From the NCBI GenBank assembly GCA_018829485.1, contig JAHJTU010000079.1, positions 1 through 8,529 on the forward strand: a stretch of DNA of 8,529 nucleotides. The letters run 5' to 3'. Positions 4,670 to 8,529 of the stretch are shown in pieces. The position numbers and the translations under genes were made by a program. The DNA comes from Nanobdellota archaeon. Lineage in GTDB: Archaea; Nanobdellota; Nanobdellia; Pacearchaeales; UBA12030. The notes beneath the pieces are model-generated. The model saw only the letters and a list, made by a program, of their open reading frames with translations, ran no database searches and was not told the DNA's origin. How positions within the stretch are numbered: the first letter of the stretch is position 1; each line of letters begins with the position of its first letter.

Positions 4670-7600
4670 ATGCCACAAGAAGTTGTAACAAAACAAGTGA
4701 AGGGTATTTTCTTTACACTAATATCTCCAGAAGAGATTAAAAAGATAGCAAGAGCTAAGATTGTAACTCCTGAATTATATGATATGGATGGTTATCCTGT
4801 TGATGGTGGTTTAATGGATTTAAGATTAGGTGCAATTGATCCTGGAGTAAGATGTAGAACTTGCGCAGGAAAATTAAAAGAATGCTTGGGACATTTTGGT
4901 TATATTGAACTTGCAAGACCAATAGTTCATATTAAATATATTGGTTTAGTTGACACTTTCTTAAAATGCATTTGTGAAGATTGTGGAAAACTACTTCTTT
5001 CACAAGAAGATGTTGCAAAATACAAAGTTAAAGAAAGAATTGCAAAAGCAAGAGTTATAAAGAAGTGTCCTTATTGCGGGAAAAAGCAGGGAAAAGTTAA
5101 ATTAGAAAAACCATACTACTTTTATATTGACAATAAGAGAATTTTCCCTTCTACAATAAGGAATATGCTTGAAAAAGTTAGTGATGCTGATGCTGCTGCA
5201 CTTGGCGCAGTAAATTGTAGACCTGAAAATGGAATATTAACTTTGGTTTTAGTTCCACCTGTAACAGTAAGACCAAGCATTACATTAGAATCAGGAGAAA
5301 GAAGTGAAGATGATTTAACACATAAGTTAAGTGATATTGTCAGAGCAAATCAAAGATTATGGGAGAATCTTAATGCAGGAGCACCAGAAGTTATTATAGA
5401 AGATTTATGGGATTTATTACAGTATCATATAACAACCTTTTTTGATAATAATGTTTCACAAGTTCCACCTGCAAGACACAGAAGCGGACAGCCATTAAAA
5501 ACATTAACAGAAAGAATTAAAGGAAAAGAAGGAAGAATAAGACATAATCTTGCAGGAAAAAGAGTTGATTTCTCTAGTAGAACAGTTGTAAGTTCTGATC
5601 CTTATATTAAAATTGATGAAGTTGGAATTCCAATGGAAATTGCTACTACCCTAACTGTTCCTGAAAAAGTAAATGATATAAATATTGAAAAATTGAGGGA
5701 GTATATTAGAAATGCAAACTCATACCCTGGTGCTAATTATATTACAAGACCAGATGGAAGAAAGAAAAAAATTACAGAAGAATTAAAAGAGGAAATAATA
5801 AAAGAAATTGAACCAGGTTATATTGTTGAAAGGCATTTGATAAACAGAGATATTGTACTTTTTAACAGACACCCTTCTTTGCACAGATTAAGCTTAATGG
5901 CACATTATGTAAAAGTACTTCCGGGAAAAACATTTAGAATGAATCCAGTTGATACATTTCCATATAATGCTGACTTTGATGGAGATGAAATGAATGTCCA
6001 TGCTCCGCAAACAGAAGAAGCAAGAAGCGAGGCAATACAATTACTTGATATTAAAAATCATTTAGTTACACCAAAAGATGGAACAAATGTTCTTGGTTGC
6101 ATTGAAGATGCAATTACTGGAAATTATATTCTTACTTCAGATATTAAATTGGACAAAGATGAAGCAATACAAATGATTGCAGAGTCAGGAGGAGAAATTC
6201 CAGCAGAAGCAAAAAGATGGCCAAAAAATGTTGATGGAAGAATTGTATTCTCTTCATTTCTGCCAAAAGTAAGTATCAAAACAAAGAAAGTAACAATACA
6301 AGATGGTAAATTAATCAAGGGAACTGTTGATGATGAAATTATTGGAATAGAAAAAGGAGCTTTGATTCTTGAGTTGATGAAAATCTATGATAATGAAGAA
6401 GTAATTAAGGTTTTAGAAGGTATTTTTAGATTGGGATGTGTTGTGTTATCAAGAAAAGGATTTACATGTGGTTTGCAAGATATTAAAATTAAAATCCACG
6501 AAGAAACAGATAACATAATCAAAGATTCATACAAAAGAGTTTCCGAAATTATTAATGAATACTCTCAAGAAAAATTAAAAGCATTGCCCGGAAAAACACT
6601 TGAAGAAACAAGAGAAATTGAAATTCAGCAAGTGTTAGATGGTATCAGAAAGAAAATAGCAGGATTAATTCTTGAAAAAATTAACAGAGAAGAAGAAAGA
6701 AATAATCCAGTTAATATTATGATTTTCTCAGGTGCAAGAGGTAGTCCTGTTAACAGAGTTCAGATGGGTGCATTAGTTGGACAGCAAATTTTATGGGGTA
6801 AAAGAATTGAACTTGGATATAAGAATAGAACATTGAGTCATTTTGCAAGAGGAGATTTAATGCCTGCTGCAAGGGGTTTTGTTTCAAGTAATTTTTCTTC
6901 TGGATTAACACCAAGTGAATTTTTCTTTTCTGCAATTACTGGAAGAGATAGCTTGATGGATACTGCTTTAAGAACACCTAAATCTGGATACTTGTATAGA
7001 AGATTGGCAAATGCATTACAAGATATAAGAGTTGAATATGATGGAACAGTAAGAGATGCAGCAAGTGGTATTGTGCAGTTTGTATATGGTGATGATGGAA
7101 TTGCAGTTGACAGAACACACTTAAAAGAAAAAATAACACCAGGAGAAGCAATTGGAATTATCACAGCACAGAGTTTTGGAGAACCTTCAACACAAATGAC
7201 ACTTAATGTATTCCACTTTGCAGGTGTTGCAGAATTCGCAATTACATTAGGATTGCCAAGATTAATTGAATTATTTGATGCAAGAAAAGAACCAACAACC
7301 CCTGTTATGGAAATTTTTCTTAAATCAGAATATAATAATGAATCTGATGCAGAAAAAATTGCAGCTAAGATTAAAGAAGTTTCTCTTAAAGAAGTTGTAT
7401 CTGAAATTAAAATTAATTTCACTGATATGAAAATTGACATGTCTCTTGAATCAAAGGAATTGAAACATCATAAAATAAATCCAGAAGGAATTATAGAAGC
7501 ATTGAAAGACAAGAATCTTGTTATAAAGCAGACAAAAGAGGGATTGAGTATTAAACCAAAAGATAAAGCAGATTACAAGGATTTGTATAAGATTAAAGCA

Positions 7601-8140
7601 AAAATTGGAGATGTTGTTATTAGTGGTGTTAAGAATATTAAAGAAGTATTGCCTTTGAAGAGAAGGGGTGAAAGAGATTATATTATTTTGACTTATGGAA
7701 GCAATCTTAAAGAAGTATTGCAGATGAAAGAAGTTAATTCAAGCAAAACAAGAACAAATAATATTTATGAAATTGCATCTGAATTGGGAATAGAAGCAGC
7801 AAGACAATTAATTATTGATGAAACAAAGAGTGTTATTGAAAAACAAGGAATTAGCATTGATGAAAAACATATTAAGTTAATTGCAGATTTAATGACTGCA
7901 TCTGGTTCTGTTTTAGGAGTTACAAGAACAGGGATTATTAAACAAAAAGGAAGTATTCTTGCAAGAGCTGCTTTTGAAACACCAATTAAGCATTTTGTTG
8001 CAGCAACACTTTCAGGAGAAAAAGATTATCTTGCCAGTGTTATTGAAAATGTAATTATTAATCAACCAGTGCCAGTTGGAACAGGATTGCCAGGCTTATT
8101 AGTAAAAGTAGGAAAAAAACCAGAAATGGCAAAGAAGTAA
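4670..8140 (+). CDS. rpoA: DNA-directed RNA polymerase subunit A, unsplit (A' plus A'')
   Basis: This is the largest polymerase subunit (Rpb1/beta' homologue), holding the catalytic site. Most archaea encode it as two genes; here one 1156-residue chain holds both parts. Landmarks: zinc site C62, C65, C72, H75; second cysteine pairs C102/C105 and C133/C136; switch region KGKEGRIRHNLAGKRVDFSS (284-303); NRHPSLHR (399-406, usual Q is H401); catalytic NADFDGD (433-439) with metal-A ligands D435, D437, D439; bridge helix from about 748 to 790; GDDG (807-810), close to where A' normally ends; PGEAIGI (824-830); trigger loop TQMTLNVFHFAG (841-852); C-terminal TNNIYEIASELGIEAAR and FETPIKHF. Only 13 residues separate GDDG from PGEA, so the usual A'' N-terminal stretch is missing. 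P770 falls within the bridge helix. There is no Shine-Dalgarno before the ATG; the 51-base gap is A-rich with a hairpin. The start is chosen because the N-terminal VKGIFFTLISPEEI matches the family start. Confidence 0.97.
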   Translation: MPQEVVTKQVKGIFFTLISPEEIKKIARAKIVTPELYDMDGYPVDGGLMDLRLGAIDPGVRCRTCAGKLKECLGHFGYIELARPIVHIKYIGLVDTFLKCICEDCGKLLLSQEDVAKYKVKERIAKARVIKKCPYCGKKQGKVKLEKPYYFYIDNKRIFPSTIRNMLEKVSDADAAALGAVNCRPENGILTLVLVPPVTVRPSITLESGERSEDDLTHKLSDIVRANQRLWENLNAGAPEVIIEDLWDLLQYHITTFFDNNVSQVPPARHRSGQPLKTLTERIKGKEGRIRHNLAGKRVDFSSRTVVSSDPYIKIDEVGIPMEIATTLTVPEKVNDINIEKLREYIRNANSYPGANYITRPDGRKKKITEELKEEIIKEIEPGYIVERHLINRDIVLFNRHPSLHRLSLMAHYVKVLPGKTFRMNPVDTFPYNADFDGDEMNVHAPQTEEARSEAIQLLDIKNHLVTPKDGTNVLGCIEDAITGNYILTSDIKLDKDEAIQMIAESGGEIPAEAKRWPKNVDGRIVFSSFLPKVSIKTKKVTIQDGKLIKGTVDDEIIGIEKGALILELMKIYDNEEVIKVLEGIFRLGCVVLSRKGFTCGLQDIKIKIHEETDNIIKDSYKRVSEIINEYSQEKLKALPGKTLEETREIEIQQVLDGIRKKIAGLILEKINREEERNNPVNIMIFSGARGSPVNRVQMGALVGQQILWGKRIELGYKNRTLSHFARGDLMPAARGFVSSNFSSGLTPSEFFFSAITGRDSLMDTALRTPKSGYLYRRLANALQDIRVEYDGTVRDAASGIVQFVYGDDGIAVDRTHLKEKITPGEAIGIITAQSFGEPSTQMTLNVFHFAGVAEFAITLGLPRLIELFDARKEPTTPVMEIFLKSEYNNESDAEKIAAKIKEVSLKEVVSEIKINFTDMKIDMSLESKELKHHKINPEGIIEALKDKNLVIKQTKEGLSIKPKDKADYKDLYKIKAKIGDVVISGVKNIKEVLPLKRRGERDYIILTYGSNLKEVLQMKEVNSSKTRTNNIYEIASELGIEAARQLIIDETKSVIEKQGISIDEKHIKLIADLMTASGSVLGVTRTGIIKQKGSILARAAFETPIKHFVAATLSGEKDYLASVIENVIINQPVPVGTGLPGLLVKVGKKPEMAKK

Positions 8141-8144
8141 TAAG

Positions 8145-8411
8145 ATGTTAAAAGATTTGCAAAAATACATTAAAGATAAACCAAAATTATTAGTATTTGG
8201 TTCTAATCAGATATTCAAGCAAATAAAATTAGATAAAATTAATGAAGTTTTTGTTGCAAGTGATTGTAATAAAGAAATTCTTGAAAAAATAGAGGGGTAT
8301 TCAAAATTTTCCAATTTGAAAATTTATGAATTGCCAAAAAACAAAGAGGAACTTACATTGCTATGCAAAAAAGGATTTTCTGTTTCTGTTGTTGGTGTGA
8401 TAAAAGATTAA
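8145..8411 (+). CDS. rpl30e: Ribosomal protein eL30 / L7Ae-family protein
   Basis: The 88-residue protein has the L7Ae/L30e alpha-beta-alpha fold signature: LLVFGSNQIFK (15-25), equivalent to the RNA-contacting G-x-N-x-x-x-K motif; then INEVFVASDCN (32-42), matching the family's conserved strand and Asn/Asp-Cys turn; a central helix-strand; and a C-terminal SVSVVGVIKD, matching the terminal strand and Asp. Family members bind kink-turn RNA, in this case most likely 23S rRNA. It is slightly shorter than the usual 95-105 residues. The ATG lies 4 bases after the rpoA stop, so it is co-transcribed with and probably translationally coupled to rpoA. This position, right after the largest polymerase subunit, is where archaeal operons commonly carry rpl30e, which supports L30e over other L7Ae paralogues. 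Confidence 0.85.
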   Translation: MLKDLQKYIKDKPKLLVFGSNQIFKQIKLDKINEVFVASDCNKEILEKIEGYSKFSNLKIYELPKNKEELTLLCKKGFSVSVVGVIKD

Positions 8412-8433
8412 AAATTACTAATTAAATGACTAA

Positions 8434-8448
8434 GAAAACTTTTTAAAC
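8434..8448 (+). promoter_or_regulatory. BRE/TATA-like promoter after rpl30e
   Basis: GAAAA followed by CTTTTTAAA (8439-8447) resembles the element before rpoH. The predicted start of transcription is near 8469, about 25 bases before the ATG at 8494. It lies in the 82-base gap after rpl30e, so the next gene may be transcribed separately from the polymerase operon or have an extra promoter. Confidence 0.5.
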
Positions 8449-8493
8449 AAAACTAATGTTAAAACAATATAATAAAAAAGAGAAAAATAACAA

Positions 8494-8529
8494 ATGATAA
8501 GAAAGCTAGTGTTTCAAGATATTCAGTAC
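8494..8529 (+). CDS. Start of next gene, possibly archaeal nusA (cut by window edge)
   Basis: An ATG at 8494 opens a frame that runs to the window edge, giving 12 residues (MIRKLVFQDIQY). Twelve open codons alone are weak evidence. Support comes from the TATA-like element at a suitable distance upstream and from the conserved archaeal order, in which rpl30e is usually followed by nusA (a KH-domain protein). Archaeal NusA proteins often begin with a short basic and hydrophobic stretch leading into an I-x-Y-I-x-L-F-E segment, and IQY would fit the start of it. The family call is inference from context. Confidence 0.4.
   Translation, partial: MIRKLVFQDIQY

Noticed and set aside
6838..7440. 200-codon open frame on the - strand inside rpoA
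   Set aside because: It lies antisense to the bridge helix and trigger loop coding region, whose conserved motifs fix the + strand frame. It is Ser/Thr/Leu/Ile-rich low-specificity sequence, as expected from the reverse of AT-rich coding DNA.
7638..7721. 15-nt exact direct repeat TTAAAGAAGTATTGC within rpoA (7638-7652 and 7707-7721)
   Set aside because: Both copies encode ordinary I/L-K-E-V-L segments in equivalent beta-strand contexts of the A'' domain; AT-rich codon use makes such a match likely by chance.
1..8529. CRISPR arrays, tRNA or rRNA genes, insertion sequences
   Set aside because: No regularly spaced repeats, cloverleaf signatures, rRNA-like GC-rich blocks or transposase motifs were seen on either strand.

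Overview
This window is an AT-rich (roughly 30% GC by eye) piece of an archaeal chromosome carrying the core RNA polymerase operon in its classical archaeal order: rpoH, rpoB, rpoA, then a ribosomal L30e-type gene. The archaeal assignment rests on the gene order, on the archaeal subunits (RpoH/Rpb5-like, archaeal RpoB and RpoA rather than bacterial beta and beta'), and on BRE/TATA promoters instead of -35/-10 boxes. The low GC, almost exclusive AGA/AGG arginine codons, trimmed proteins and divergent core motifs suggest a DPANN-type lineage (Woesearchaeota/Pacearchaeota-like). That placement is inference and was not tested.

Layout. 1-285: the 3' end of an unrecognised gene that enters from the left edge. 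362-1012: an MgtC/SapB-family membrane protein with its own promoter, probably leaderless. 1085-1294: rpoH. 1370-4618: rpoB as one unsplit gene. 4670-8140: rpoA as one unsplit gene (A' and A'' fused). 8145-8411: an eL30/L7Ae-family protein four bases behind rpoA. 8494 to the right edge: the first codons of another gene, by position probably nusA, behind its own promoter-like element. All genes are on the + strand. No gap reaches 300 bases.

How the genes work together. RpoH, RpoB and RpoA are the catalytic and jaw subunits of the single archaeal RNA polymerase. The L30e homologue is a ribosomal, kink-turn-binding type protein that is commonly carried in this operon. Transcription probably begins at a TATA element about 40 bases before rpoH and reads through rpoB, rpoA and rpl30e. 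A 10-bp hairpin flanked by an 18-nt direct repeat sits between rpoB and rpoA and could tune or process the message.

The notable content is the polymerase itself. Both large subunits are unsplit, and the A'/A'' junction is very short. Several near-invariant active-centre positions are changed while their flanking motifs stay intact: a proline in the bridge helix of RpoA; Glu to Gln next to the metal-contacting Asp of RpoB; Arg in place of the 'gating tyrosine' of RpoB; Tyr in place of a near-universal His of RpoB; and a lost Cys in the RpoB C-terminal zinc site. The catalytic Asp triad and the key Lys/Arg residues are present, so this looks like a working but divergent housekeeping polymerase.
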